DNA from: Thereva unica
Lineage: Eukaryota > Arthropoda > Insecta > Diptera > Therevidae
Length of the DNA: 64,000 nt
Direction of reading: 5' to 3'
NCBI GenBank assembly: GCA_949987705.1
Contig: OX465284.1
Coordinates: 107,987,163 to 108,051,162, forward strand
Shown: positions 47,964 through 60,497 of the stretch, piece after piece
Layout of the letters: the number at the start of each line of letters is the position of its first letter
Numbering within the stretch: the first letter of the stretch is position 1
The notes under the pieces: generated by a model
Database searches by the model: none
The model's input: the letters and a program-made list of their open reading frames with translations, nothing else
Told to the model about the DNA's origin: nothing
Position numbers and translations under genes: made by a program

Positions 47964-48005
47964 AATAAAAGTTTTCTTTAATGTATTTTACTGATTACGA
48001 ATAAA
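47964..48005 (+). terminator. Roc1a: Poly(A) signals of Roc1a
   Basis: AATAAA at 47964-47969 and again at 48000-48005, 27 and 63 bp after the stop codon. Confidence 0.55.
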
Positions 48006-49319
48006 ATTTCTTTGTAACAAGACTTTCTTAAGCTTAGCGGACTATATGAGTGGTTTTTAGGTTTTTGTAGTTTTTTAGTAGAGAACTGGTGACATGGAGG
48101 AAGGATTGGAGTGTTTATATTCATCTATAACGACTGGGTACCTTGAAAATTGTGTTAGTTGGAAAACAGTCTCCAAGGAGTCGAGCCACCACAAGAAAGT
48201 TGAAGAAATTTCATCGAATGTTACGCTCCAGCCTACACGGCGCAAATGAGCAACGAATAACTCACCTGCGAATGTAGCCCTAATAACATGTTCTGCCGAC
48301 TTGACCGGTTAATAATAGGGTACTAAAGTTCCGCTGAGTTCGGACTGCACCTACTAGCAGACTGTAGTTTTGTACTGCCGGCATCTCAGCGTTTGTCAGC
48401 TGATTAGCAGGATTCCCTGGTTGTTGGAGGCATAGCAAACCGGCGGGGCTGGGTCCCACTAACTCCGACGGTTACATCTCACTTCGATGAAACGACGACT
48501 TTGGCGATCGAACTGAATGAAAATAGCTTCTTGGTCAAAAACATCGGGTAACACGGCTTTACTACCAGCACGTCTGAACAATTTGCTAAGTTTCTTAATT
48601 CAAGCTCTGCTATGTAGGATATCTGTTTAAAGCATGAGTCATGCATTTTTGCCCAGGCCCTATTACACCAATTGAGGACCGTTTTTTCAAAACTCATCAT
48701 TTGAAAAAACTTAATTTTTCAGGAGAACCATTTTTTGTTATACAAATTGAAAGAAAACTGAGTGTTTTGCAAAAACTGACAATTTTTAAATACTTATAGT
48801 ATCTAAAATAATAAGTTTATTGAAAATATGATTACACCAAATGAAAGAGAACATTTAAAATAAGGCGATGACATGTAAAACTCATTTTCGTCAAAATTGG
48901 AGTTATGCAGTTTTGAAAAAACGGTCCTCAATTATTATCTTACCGAATTCAAGGCAAGTACGGTATTCAGTGGAGACGGGCTGTGGTATATTCGTCAAAA
49001 GCTCACCCCGAGGATTTTAGCTTTAAGGGGAAAAACACACGGTTACCTGCACGCTTCCTTATGACAGCAATGCCGGTGCTCTAACCCGGCTAGTTGGCTA
49101 AGCCCTACCTTAAAACTATCTATCTTATAACTAAACTTATTGCAATGATAATTCTATACCTAATTTTCCTATTGGAGTCCTACCCCTACTCAAACTAACG
49201 CCTGCATTCACACCCTGCATACACTCATTCGCAACACACTTTATTCATTTGATTCCTCCAGTCACCAGTCCCTATCACAAAGCACAGACAGTGTCGAAAT
49301 GACTGCTCTTTGTTGCAAC
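48006..49319. other. Intergenic between Roc1a and Suv4-20
   Basis: Contains the MITE at 48670-48933. The GC-richer stretch 48150-48480 may be a decayed LINE end. No gene called. Confidence 0.35.
48670..48933. repeat. 264-bp MITE with perfect 25-bp inverted ends
   Basis: 48670-48694 (AATTGAGGACCGTTTTTTCA and on) is the exact inverse of 48909-48933. The interior is AT-rich without coding potential. AATT at both outer edges may be part of the repeat or the target site, so the superfamily is undetermined. Confidence 0.75.
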
Positions 49320-49860
49320 TCGTTTCTAATTCCCAAGGTAAGGTTCCCACTTGTAACGAGAAACGTTTTCCCCGTTTAGCATGTCGTAGATAATGCGAAG
49401 CAAGGGATCGTTCATCCTATACCTGGTAAGCTTTAGTAGTAGTCCTTCGATCCGTAGAGAGCCAAAGGTCTTCTCTAACTCAACCAGGCGTACTCCCGTA
49501 CACTGTCTCTTGGCAAAGTGCCAGCGTATATCGGACACCAACTTTGCGCAAGCTTGGGTAGAGACATGCTCCACTCGAAATCCGAACTGGTTGTCCGGAT
49601 TTATTTTATTTTCCTCAACCTAAGTTGCCAGCGAACGAATACTTTGCTGATGTTTGGAAGTAAGTTTATTGACCGAAGATTATCGGGGTTTGACCTGTCT
49701 TTGAGTTGTGTAAATGTCGATTGCAAACGGAGGTAGGTGCTTCCGAACCACATTAGGGATGCCGTCGTTCCCTGACGATTTCTTATTGAATTCAACTAAA
49801 TGTCGATTTTTAGATCTCCATACTCTGAATGTGCCCTAAGATACTCTCCGATGTAAGTAG
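49320..49860 (-). mobile_element. Decayed LINE reverse transcriptase fragment
   Basis: The minus strand reads DRSNPDNLRSINLLPNISKV (49700-49640). After a frame change it gives VELEKTFGSLRIEGLLLKLT, RYRMNDPLLRIIYDMLNGEN (49500-49390), parallel to NYRPISLLP-ISKVFE and DIEKAFDSVW--GL--KL. It lies 3' of Suv4-20 on the same strand. Confidence 0.7.
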
Positions 49861-50177
49861 CGCCAGCTCCGCCTCCGGTTGCCTAGGATACTAGAGCGCG
49901 ATGCTGTAACGCAACAACAAATAAATTAACTTCATTATTATTTTTCGTGAATTTTCATGTTTTTAATTTAAAGATTTATCTGTACAGTTTTTGAATAGTT
50001 TTTTTTTACTCATTTTTCCTATGTTTAAGATTTTTTTCTTTTTTTATATCTATATATTTTTTATATATAATTTTTTGTTTTTTTTTTTAATTATATAAAA
50101 AATCTTTGTAGAATTCGCATAATAATAATTCGAACACAAATAACAAGAAATTGCTTAACAATAAAAACAGAATGACG

Positions 50178-53100
50178 TCAGTTTAATAGGACATCAGTCG
50201 TAGCAGCAGCAGCAGTTGTTGTAGCAGCAGCTTTTGTAGGTGCCGTCATAAGTCCAGAACTATTTACAGTAGTTGCTGTTACATAAGGAGCTGCAAAAGC
50301 ACATGTTCCAAATGTATGATTACTGAGGGCGCTAGGATGTAGGGAATTGATTTGTGGTGTTGCTGTTGTTGTTGTTGTTGTTGCTGCTGCTGGCGCCGCG
50401 GGCTGTATACCTTGCTGCTGTGTTGAAGATATTACCGGTGATGCTGCAGACATTGATGATGTTGATGACGGAGATGTCATAGATAAATTGTTGGCAGTAT
50501 GTGGTGGAATGTCAATAGTATGTGTCTCATTACCAAATATAAGCCGGAGACGTTTCTTTTGCGGTGTCACCGACAGCATTGGGCTGTACAGTGACGATGA
50601 TAAAGGTGAGGCTGAAAATTTCTTATGCTCCCGACGGCGATGGTCCTTTGATTTGTGGCGTTTTTTTCGTTTCTGTGGCGTATCAAGTTCATAATCTGTA
50701 CCGCTTTCTGTAATACCTTCCATTCGAAGGATTTCATACTCAACCGGCTCAGTCGGACCGACACTGTTACTTTCTTCGCTTAAGCTTGTTCCAGATTCAA
50801 TAACTTCATCCAGAATTGGACTTCGTTTCATTCGCAGCGTAAGCTTAAGTCGACGTTCGGGCGTTTTTAATGTTGGCTCACTAGTTGTGTGTGTAACATT
50901 ATTACTACAATTATTCTCCAAACTCGGTGCCTTATTCTCCCAAGAAGATGTGCTTTCGGATTCACTGGCACTTTTCGACAGTTTCCTCTTACGAACTATA
51001 CCGGAATTTTCTACCGTGCTACCGGAGCACGTTGTTGTTGCTGTTGCTGTTGTTGTATCTTTATTATTTTCAACTGTTTCGGTATTGGTAAAAATAACGC
51101 TATGCTTTAGGCTTACACCATTTCTACCAAATCTACCGTTACGCCGCAATCGCCTTATGACATTAGGGGCATTTTCTTCTTGCTTAATTGGAGTGTTATC
51201 AGCGGGAATTTCAATATTGTTAGTATTATTTTTACTAGAATCATCGATTTGTGCCTGTGTTAGGCCATCAAATGATGCGGTGAGATTTTTTCTAAAGCCA
51301 TAGGCTGTAGTATTGTTACTTAGATTACTGCTACTGCAATTACTTAATGTACTAATATTACTTAAATTGCTACAACTACTGCTACCGCTGCAATTTGTTG
51401 CACTTAAATAACTATTACTCGGCTTTGATGGTGGCGTCAGTGGGGGGGCTGCTGCTGATGATGCAGATACTGATGCTGGAGCAGCTGTTACTTCCACAGC
51501 GGTGATGGTAGAAGACATTTGCTCGCACTTATTTCTATTTTTAAGATCATTACTAATATTGCTATTTTGTTGTTGTTGTTTATCTACGGCAGTTACTGTT
51601 GTCTCAGAATTCGTTTCTGATTTTACGTTTCGATGATTACGAAGTACTCGAGTCCTTAATCCATTTCTTCGTGTTGTTTCACTGGTTGCTTTATTATTTT
51701 CATTATTTTTCCGATCATTCTCACTTAAAGTTGCTGCCCCTTCTTGATTCTCATTAAATTCTGGGCCTTGTCCGATAGCATCACTAGCAATATGATCATC
51801 ATCGTGCAGGGAAACAATATGATTATGCGGATGGAGGTGATTGGAATTGCTGCGACCACTTTTAACAGTAATCTTCTCTGGAATATTTGTAATATCACCA
51901 TTTTGTCGTTCCTTCTCCTTGCGATATTGTCGTCTTGTTCGCATTGATCTATTATTAAAATTTTCATTATTTAATGTATCAAGTGTGCTGCATTCAGTGC
52001 TGCCTTTATCATCGCCCACCTTCGATGGTTCAGTGTTTGCACCATCAACTGATAGCGAGCTTGTGCTACTACAAGTACTGCTAACACGTGCCGATTTCCG
52101 AATGGACTCTTTACCAGTTCCAAATCCATCTTTTAAAACAGTCTTGCTACCGTTCGAGAATTTGTTGTACTTCTGTTCACTGCCGAAAGAACTAGCCATT
52201 ATCATTTCGGCATCATATTTTGTGACGCCTTTTTGCCGTAATTCTTTCATTGTTAGAGGTGTTACTATTTTTTCTGTACTAATTTTATTACTATCTACAA
52301 CTATACCAGTATTAGTATCAATGTTAGTCGAATTTGCTCTACTTTTAATTCTGTTTATACGATTGTCAGTCTCTCGCAAGCGATATCCAGCTGTATCCTG
52401 TTGATTTTCCTCCTCCTGCTTATTTTTAGCGTACGCACCGGTACCGCGTCGTTCACATGTCTCACACTCACAATAGCAATTACCATCACCAAAGAAATCT
52501 TCACCATAAAAGCATGTGATCTCTTCACCAATTTCAATGTCTCTTAATACCTTAACACAAGCCGTATCCCGGCCAGTTGCAACAAATTTACAATTTGCAC
52601 GACAATCGTGATTTATATACGCAGCTGGCCCTAGCCATAGCTGGGCACAATTTTTACGGCAGCTATACATTACGGAAAAATCATTTTTACCAGGATGTAA
52701 CAGTAGCTTCTCTTCAGCTTCTGTTAATTCTGCTATGCAACCAACCAAACATTCAATTTTGTCATTTTTAAACCATCTACGGGTCGATGATATCTTTGCA
52801 CCTTTTCGCCCTTCTAATGAGTATCGATAACAAGGTTCTATAACGAATCCGCTCTCTTTATCAAATACTCGTAAATATCTTATTATCTGCAAATAAAAAA
52901 GGAAATTGATAATAATTAATTATTTTCATTAATTAATTAAATAATAGTTCATGCTCACGTGATCTTGTAGACGCTTAACAGCCATCTTATTCTTGTTGTT
53001 AACATGCCTTGGCATCCAGTCACCCTTATAAATTTTCTTAACCGCTTTCTCATAATCTTGGGTTTTTATAAATTCCGCTACAATGGCCTTCAGTTCATCC

Positions 53101-53399
53101 CTGTCGGCCTTAAGAGGACGGTATCTTATATTCATCTTGTGCGTTTGAAATCCCAAATATGGATCCAATACAAGCGATGTTGCCAAATCATCATTTTCAG
53201 ATAGTTCCTTTGGTGTCATCCCAGTTGGCTGATGTAATCGTCCACTGTATCCACTGCTGCTATTGCCGCCACTACCATGATGGCTATTGTGAATACTTCC
53301 CGTACCTGACATCGAGAAGTATGAAATATTTCCTGTGGATGTAAGACTTCTATTGATGCCAGTTTCGCCACGACGATGATGACTTGAATCAACAACCAT
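50178..53399 (-). CDS. Suv4-20: Histone H4 lysine-20 methyltransferase Suv4-20
   Basis: SET-domain enzyme that di- and trimethylates H4K20 in heterochromatin. Two coding exons, 52959-53399 and 50178-52886, joined in phase 0 with donor GTGAGC and acceptor TTTGCAG: 3150 bases, 1049 aa. Residues about 60-147 hold the conserved N-terminal helical region ([40 protein letters not shown]). The SET core follows: [23 protein letters not shown] at 239-242 and [10 protein letters not shown] near 270-279. The post-SET zinc cysteines are at 284, 286, 288 and 291 (CYCECETC). The remaining ~750 residues are low-complexity (Ser, Asn, Thr, Ala, Gln runs) with a basic patch near [17 protein letters not shown]. 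The start Met at 53399 is the first in the frame. An intron holding a LINE fragment may separate it from a 5' UTR exon. Confidence 0.95.
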
Positions 53400-53999
53400 T
53401 GCTAATGTAAATTACTGAAATTTTAAACACATGTGGTTAATGCTTTTATTTAGAGGAAGTGTTAGCATGGAAGTTTTAATATATCATTGTTACGTTTTGT
53501 AAAGAAACTATAAACTCAAAGAATTCAAACTCATAAGAAAGTTGGAAGGAAAGAATCAACTGCGATAGGGTCTACTCTTATACTCTTCAGTCAGAACGAA
53601 TTTGATATGTCCAACACTTCTCTATTTGTTTTGAGAAAGCTTCAAATGTTTCAAAGACAAAACCTAAGGGCGTTCTTGGACAGACAGATTGGAATCTATA
53701 ACATTCGACATGAGAAATCAGTTAACGATGAGATTGGCAACAGCACATTAAACTGATGTAAAATCGCATGAGGGCGTGATTAAGAGGGCGTGGTAATCCT
53801 CTTTTTAGAGTTGCTCCGAATGATTTATAATGAGATCGAAAACAGCTGTGGTTGCACAGTGCAAGTTGGCATGCAAGCGGGCCTACTCAGTTAGTGCAGC
53901 TATTCGCACCGTGTGAGCGCATCGTGAGTGTCGGTCAGTGCCTCGCATCCGAGTTACTGCGATAAATTATAGAAAGAGCTGCTACATTCCTACGGTGGC
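53400..53999. other. Upstream of Suv4-20, nothing recognised
   Basis: Probable 5' UTR or first intron of Suv4-20. No conserved element could be read. Confidence 0.3.
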
Positions 54000-54660
54000 T
54001 TAAAGCCTCTATGGAGGCGCGGAAGGAGCCATCACCAATGAGTTTGATGGCACGGTTTTGAACCTTATCGAGGCAAACCAAGGTGGTTTTTGAGCCGCCT
54101 GCTCAGATATATGAATTATATTCAAGGCGGGACCGAATGTATGATTTAGGAACTTGCATCTCTTAAGAAACCCAAAGCATTCGGAGGCTCGTTTGGCGAT
54201 TTGGAATATGTGATCATGCCATCGCAAATCCGCCGTTAAGGTTATCACTAGGATATTAAGAGTTAAATCAGATCGTCGTTAGATTCTCTTCTCCCATTGG
54301 ACGAAGATCGGTGCTATCTTTTGTGGAGATGATGGAGTACTTCGTTTTAGTGGCGTTATGGTTAATACGGCCCCAATCAAGAATCGATATGATATCCTGG
54401 TTGATCGAAGTGGGCATCAGTTCACGATAGAGAACACAAGGTCTGATACGCGCTGGTCTTATATTGTCGAAGGCGTAAAAGTAACACAGAGTACCGTCAT
54501 CAGCGAAGCAGTGGAGTGGGTTTGAGGGGGTTAAGAGCAGATCATTAATGAAGATTAGGAAAAGCGCGGATGATAGGATTGACCCCTGTGAAACAAAGGC
54601 ATAAATGGCGAAGGAGCTCGATTCGACGCCGTCCAATGCTACCTTAAAAGAAGGAAGATC
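54000..54660 (-). mobile_element. Jockey/CR1-like LINE fragment
   Basis: Minus strand, two frames: GSILSSALFLIFINDLLLTP then LHCFADDGTLCYF (54600-54470), and DLRWHDHIFQIAKRASECFG then FLKRCKF (54230-54160). Unlike the copy at 21290-22530, the FADD catalytic box is intact here, but frameshifts break the protein elsewhere. Confidence 0.8.
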
Positions 54661-57398
54661 TTAATCCAGTTCCTTAGAACTAAGTTTTTGCCAATAGCTC
54701 GCTATCCGATTGTAAGAGAAGAGAACATTGAGTCTTCCTGCCTCTGCAGTTAATAAGAAAATAAAAGCCACAGAACATGCAATATGGGAATACATATAAA
54801 AGGGGGCAGTTACCCAAGAATACCCATAAACGGCTAAACTATGTAGTACTGTAAAGTGTATACTTGTTTTCTGTTGTGTTATTTTCCATGATGTTGTCGG
54901 TTTTTTTTGTTAATTGCAAAATCAAAAATTGTTTGTAGTTATACTTACTATACATACTATAATACATACATGAATTATTGAGCGTTTATTGTCGTGTTAT
55001 TATACTTACTATCAAATGAAATAATGAAGTTCTCATTGTCGCTTTAATTTGATTTAAAAAAATTAAAAATATACAGTGTATATAACGGCTTTTGTTGCAT
55101 ACTGTACGTGTTGATACATGTTAATTTATATAGTGCCTACGGACGACCAGGAAGTTAGGTAAGAATATAAGATAAAAAGTTAGCTTAAAACATTTTTAGC
55201 TATATAAATACTTACAACAAAAGCATAATTAAAAAACGTTGTGAAAATTAAATTCATTTGAAAAATTAATCAGTCATATCAATAATTGTGACTGCTGACA
55301 ATTTTCACTTTCAAAAATTGCCCCCCTTCAATAATTTTTATAACTGCATGAACCGCTACTGAAATAAGGTAATATTTTAGCATTAATGAAATTAAAGCTA
55401 AATATTTTGAATGAAAATTTTGTAATCCCCTGTGAAAAACATTTTCGTCCGATTTTACCCAAAAAAAAAATTAAAAAATTCCAATATGGCAGCCCTCCAT
55501 CGAAATTTCAATGAATGAAATTTTACCACAAAGAGAAAAAAATCCTCGTCTGGGAAGAACGGTTTTTATTTGAAAATTTTATATAGTTAAAGAGAAACTT
55601 CTCGATTTGTGTGTTAAGTTGCTCAGTAAAGGTGGTCCTCTGGGTACTTTGGAGTTTGGACCATTTGAAAAAAGTGGGCTTTACTTAAGCTGTTTCAGCT
55701 GGAAGCAAATACAGTCAAGCAGATATGTACGTCATTTCTACGAAATAATTAATAATTAAAAAATACCACCTTAAGATCAAGTATTTTTTTACGAAATGGC
55801 AGCCCTAATCCCTCTTTCCATAAACAAAATATGCTCCATTCATCATATAAGAGTAGAAATTTCTTATTCAAGAGAACAGAAAGAATATCACGAAAAAGAA
55901 AGAAACATTGCAGTTCTAACCAACACATTGATACAACGATAGGGCAATCCCTTAAAATATTCTCAAGGACACTCCCGAAAAATTTCTCGATACTGAATTT
56001 CGGTGTTGCAAATGATCAATATAGGCATGGAATTTAACATAACCCTTTTATTTAACTAAAAATAAACAAAAAACCAAGTAATATTTATGTATAAACAAGC
56101 AATAAAAAACATTTTTTTGAAGGCAATCTTCATTTATAAAATGCACTGAACGAAATATTATAGATACTTTCTCTGTTTTACGAAAACAACATTAGAGCGA
56201 GATAACAGATTTTCCAGATTTTTTGACACAAAGCAACGAAATCAATGGCTGTCTGGCTGGACTTTTTTTCTGCATGTCAAATTAATTTTTATTTACTAAA
56301 AAAAGAAACGTATATACACATATTCTTATTGATTTTTTATGTACTAAACGATTTGATTCGATATAGAACTATTTAAATTGCCACAACTGGTTTTATTTAA
56401 CCGATAAACATAAAAACTAAATTTGCATTGAACACCACAAAATCCTATCCAGACCTTCATTTTCTTTCTCAATCCGTTTTTGTGTAGCTGTACGGAAAAA
56501 TTCACTATTTCGATGAATTTTCAACATTTTCATTACGCATCATGAATTTTAAACAAATATTCATTGAAATTACCTTTAAATTAAAAACCTTGCACAATGA
56601 TTTGTACATTATTTTAACTAGTTAAACGCGATAAAAAGAACGTTTTTCAAGCTTTTTCTATGCCGACGGAACTCGATTCTGTGTGAAGCAAAAAAAACTC
56701 GCGACGAAAATCGAACTTGATTCCAACAAAAAAAAATTAAACGTTGCATATATATATTCCTCTCCTTCTATCTTTCTCGTGTCAAATTAACGAAAGATTC
56801 GACAAAATGACGCGCTTACACAAACATGGCGGGCCATCCATCAATTTGTCCTACTAGAACCACTTGCGATTTGACCACTTTTATCAGCAAATTTTGCTGC
56901 TTTTATTTATGGAGCCATCTCAAATTATATTAAAAAATAATTCTAAAACATATTCTAATCACATTTTAGTTATTTTCATGCAGATATTATACAAAATTAA
57001 CCATCAAAATGCACGAAACTAACATCTGAAGTGAACCGATTGAAATGAGATTTTTTTATGGTAGCTAGGCTGTGAGAATTTACTCTCCTGAAGCATAATT
57101 TTATTTACATGGGTTCGTATAAAATATACGATTGTGTTAATAGGGCGAAGTATTTTTTCTATATATGTGAATATGGAATGAAACAAAAATACTAAACGAA
57201 CCAAAAAAAACTGTACTTACTATTAAAAGAGACCTCTGTGAAAAATAATAATAAACAAACCAATTATATATTTGAAATGTTGTTGGTGTTAAAATTTTTG
57301 ACAAAATAAAATATCTAAACATAAATTTCTCTAAAGCTATTTGTTTTTTAAAATATTTATTTTATACATAATAATTAATAATCAGTTAATATTTAATT
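54661..57398. other. Intergenic, AT-rich; likely holds divergent promoters
   Basis: Lies between the minus-strand Suv4-20 and the plus-strand small gene at 57399. No recognisable coding sequence. The frame at 55831-56037 is Ser/Arg/Lys-rich and looks like chance. A slightly GC-richer patch near 56640-56860 could be a transcription start region for Suv4-20. Confidence 0.3.
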
Positions 57399-57795
57399 AT
57401 GAGCGTAAATATAGTGAGAAAAATAGATAATCCTGAAGCATCATCATATTCCTTTCAGGCAACAGAAAATTTATATAATCGACTTTTAGAACGTGTTAAC
57501 GAAATTAAATGCAATTGTGCTCATGCTACTGAAGTGGGAGAATATGAAAGGTATACCACATATTTTGTGATTAAATAACCCAATTATTTTTCGATTGTAA
57601 TTTTATCTAGTTATTAGATCAATTGCTAGATGGAATGCTATTTTGTACTGTCTTAGAATACTACTTATTTGTGTAATACTGTTTGCTTTTCTATTTGGGT
57701 TCTCGTGCGGAATAAGCTACTTACGATTGAGTACAAGCAGTGGATGTAATTTTGATAGTATTATTTGGAATAAGCCATGTGATGTAGCATATTAA
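57399..57795 (+). CDS. Small single-pass membrane protein, unrecognised
   Basis: Two exons, 57399-57550 and 57618-57795, around a 67-bp intron (donor AG|GTATAC, acceptor TTATTAG). Together they encode 109 aa plus stop (330 bases, in phase). Residues 1-50 are soluble and include ENLYNRLLERVNEIKCNCAH. Exon 2 gives RSIARWNAILYCLR, then a strongly hydrophobic span (ILLICVILFAFLFGFSCGIS, about 65-84) and a short tail with two cysteines ending NKPCDVAY. The positive charges before the span suggest the N-terminus faces the cytosol. The nearer AG at 57610 would hit a stop at once, so the second acceptor is required. I do not recognise the family. Its place between Suv4-20 and SkpA suggests comparing it with the small unnamed genes at that Drosophila locus. 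Confidence 0.6.
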
Positions 57796-58222
57796 AATTG
57801 TATAAAAAAAATCAAATTAAAGTATTAAAATTCTTTGAGCTTTATTTATTTTTAAATACTTTGACAGTTTTTTTTATTTAATTTGTTATCAAATGGCAAT
57901 TCTACAGAGTGTCCAATAAGTGTAAGTAATGCCAGAGCTAATTTTTCAAAAGCGTCATCTGTTCGAAAATAAAGTAATGCTATACCCTGGTTTCATACCA
58001 AATGCGCGATGCTACACGAAGACTCAAAAGAAGTACGCAAAAATTGATTTTATAGGAAAGGGAGGAGGTGGAAAGAAGAGCGTAAATCTTAGAATATAGA
58101 ACTACGGGAGAGGCCTCGTAGAAGCACGAATCTGTCAAGTTGGGTTAGTTGAATGCTTGTTTTCCCGCGTTCGGCAGAATACTTTCTTTGAAACGAGCTT
58201 TTTATAAGGTTTACTCAAACAA

Positions 58223-59042
58223 GGTCTGTTCCCATACTTTCTGCATTCTGTCACTTACTGCAAGTTGCTTATTGAGAGGTAGGGATGAAATAAAGAAAGT
58301 ACAGGAACATGTTTCTGCAGATTCTGCAGTTTTTCTGAAATCGAAAAGAAGAACGATTATTCTTTTGTTTTTAATCTGTTTTAGAGCACTTTACAAACAT
58401 CTAACGTTTACAACGAACACGGCAATCCCAGTTTTGACATTTCCATATTTCAAAAAATTGCTGCAGCAGGTTACAGCAGCTTGTAGCTTCTGCAAGTTTC
58501 TGCTTCTTACTGCAGGGTGGGGAAATGAGTATGGCGGCTGCAGTATAAGCTCTGAATAGAGAAGACGAGGAAGAGCAATTTATTAAGCACGGGGAAGCAT
58601 TTTGGCAACACTAATAAATAGCATTCTTTACGTATTTGTGTCGATCCCGGTCAGTGGCTGTGTTATATTCATTCAAAAACCGGGAGGGATATCGTTTCTC
58701 AGCAACCATCTCGGTGAAAACGCTTCACTTGGCTAAATGTTTGAAGCAGACCCTTCGCAAAACCTGAACAAATTTCACTACGCCTATGTCCGGGATCGAC
58801 AATGTATTTTGTTGTTGTGGGGTAAAGTGAATGTATTTTGTTGTTGTGGTTAAAGTGGAGGGAGAGAATTGGAGAGAAAATTTCTTGATCCCAAGTGCTT
58901 CCCTCAAATCCGTGTACATGTACGCTATTTTCGGTTCCTTATCTTCTCTATTCAAAGAGTATAAGTACGGGAACAGAATTCTGTTAAGTAATTCGAAGCA
59001 ACTTGCAGATTCTGCACTTTCTGCAGGTACGGGAACAGACCT
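58223..59042. repeat. 820-bp element with inverted, PstI-like-word ends
   Basis: The left end GGTCTGTTCCCATAC plus CTGCAAGTTGCTT (58223-58270) inverts onto GGTCTGTTCCCGTAC plus CTGCAAGTTGCTT (59042-58996). The interior repeats CTGCA words many times (58320-58520). Likely a foldback or MITE. Confidence 0.6.
58801..58857 (+). repeat. Tandem duplication of a 28-29-bp unit
   Basis: AATGTATTTTGTTGTTGTGG followed by GTAAAGTG or TTAAAGTG occurs at 58801 and again at 58830, differing by one base of length. Confidence 0.8.
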
Positions 59043-59782
59043 ACAGTTTTCCTCAAAACAAATTCAAAAAAGAGAAATAAGGTTTAAAGTATTGTTTTTA
59101 GTGTAATTAAAGTTCTTAGAATTAAGTTTCCGGAAGAAATAACAATGATGTGTGCAGTTTGTGAGTGAAGCAATCGTTCGAAATTTCTGCCAGGAAAAAA
59201 CTTCTCCAGGTAAATGTGTTAATTAAAATACTTCCTAAACACATTTAGAACATATTTACATTAATAAATATGTTAATCACTGCGTTAAATACTCCAAATA
59301 TTATAAATTTTGTTTGCTTGGATTAGTTTGGAATCCGCATGGGCGCAAATCTCTCGTTTTCTTACTTTCTCGGGAACAGAAAAGGCGGGAAAATTTTCGC
59401 TTCCCCTCTTACAAATAAGCTACCGAGGTTTTGATTCCCGGCGACTATGGCTTTCTGTCAACGCGATTCTGTAGTCATAATTTGAATTGTCAAAAGCAAC
59501 TGTCACTTCTCATGTCAAACCAAAACGATTACAACGTGATGAAAATAAGTTCTTCATTTGGTGCTTTACTACAAGATTTTGACTATATTGATAAATAATT
59601 TATTATTTTAAAGGCATAAGTGATTTTTAGGTTATGGTCTTCTTGATTTGTACGAAACATCCCAGAAAGCTTTTTCTTACCTTGATGTTATTATCCCCAC
59701 TATTCAATTTTACGGTCAAAATTCTCGGGATCCTGTGGGATCCTATTTTGTCTCGTGAGTGAATATTGTTTTTATACTACAT

Positions 59783-59974
59783 TACCTAGTTTATAGCTAC
59801 TCCAAAAATAATTCGAATTATGGATCATCCCAAATTTTTTTACCCTATAAACGAGGTAATTCGAATTATGGCTTAAACCGAAATATTTCGGCTTAAGCCA
59901 TAGTTATAAGAATTTTGGAATTTGGATGTAACTTTGAGTTAAATCGATTTAATTTTTCTGCTATAAACTAGGTA
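59783..59974. repeat. 192-bp MITE with perfect 15-bp inverted ends
   Basis: TACCTAGTTTATAGC at 59783-59797 is the exact inverse of 59960-59974. If the terminal TA is the target duplication, the element ends are CCTAG/CTAGG. The centre is itself a hairpin (CCGAAATATTTCGG at 59878-59891 with flanking GGCTTAA arms), so much of the element can fold back. Confidence 0.7.
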
Positions 59975-60497
59975 CATGATATACGAACCCGTGACACAAA
60001 CCTTTTTGCTATATAAGTTTGACAACTCTCCCTAACTGCTATTTAGATATTAAATAAAAAAACAAATTGCTTGTGCTCTTTTAAATAATTTACCATTCAA
60101 AATCAAAATGCTATAAAAAATTATGGTTACTCCAATAAATGAACTCAGATATAAAACTGTCAAATTACAGTGTTTGGTTTTTCCGCTTCTATTAAATGGC
60201 GCTGCCACAAGTAGGAAGACATAACGTAACTTAAAAACTGAACGAATTTGAGTTTCTTGAATCATTTTGCTTACGTAAAGGCTACTGCAGTTTACAACGT
60301 TGCAGAATAATAAAAAAAATACTTTAATTGTAACTTTAACGTTTTGTAAGCTTCTCATAGTACCTTAGGTAAATCCTTGTACGCTTTTTATAGCACAGTA
60401 GGTGTGCTTCTTATAGCACTTTAGGTATTTCGGAATCTAACGATCATTCTTTAAGTTTATTACATGAAGTACTGTATTTCCATGAATTGAGTTTACA

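Noticed and set aside
50887..51303. 138-aa plus-strand frame
   Set aside because: Antisense shadow of the Suv4-20 low-complexity tail.
51841..52404. 187-aa plus-strand frame
   Set aside because: Antisense shadow of the Suv4-20 coding exon; hydrophobic composition comes from reading the opposite strand of Ser/Asn-rich codons.
58149..58559. 136-aa plus-strand frame with cysteines
   Set aside because: It spans the left arm and CTGCA-rich interior of an inverted-repeat element; no conserved domain.
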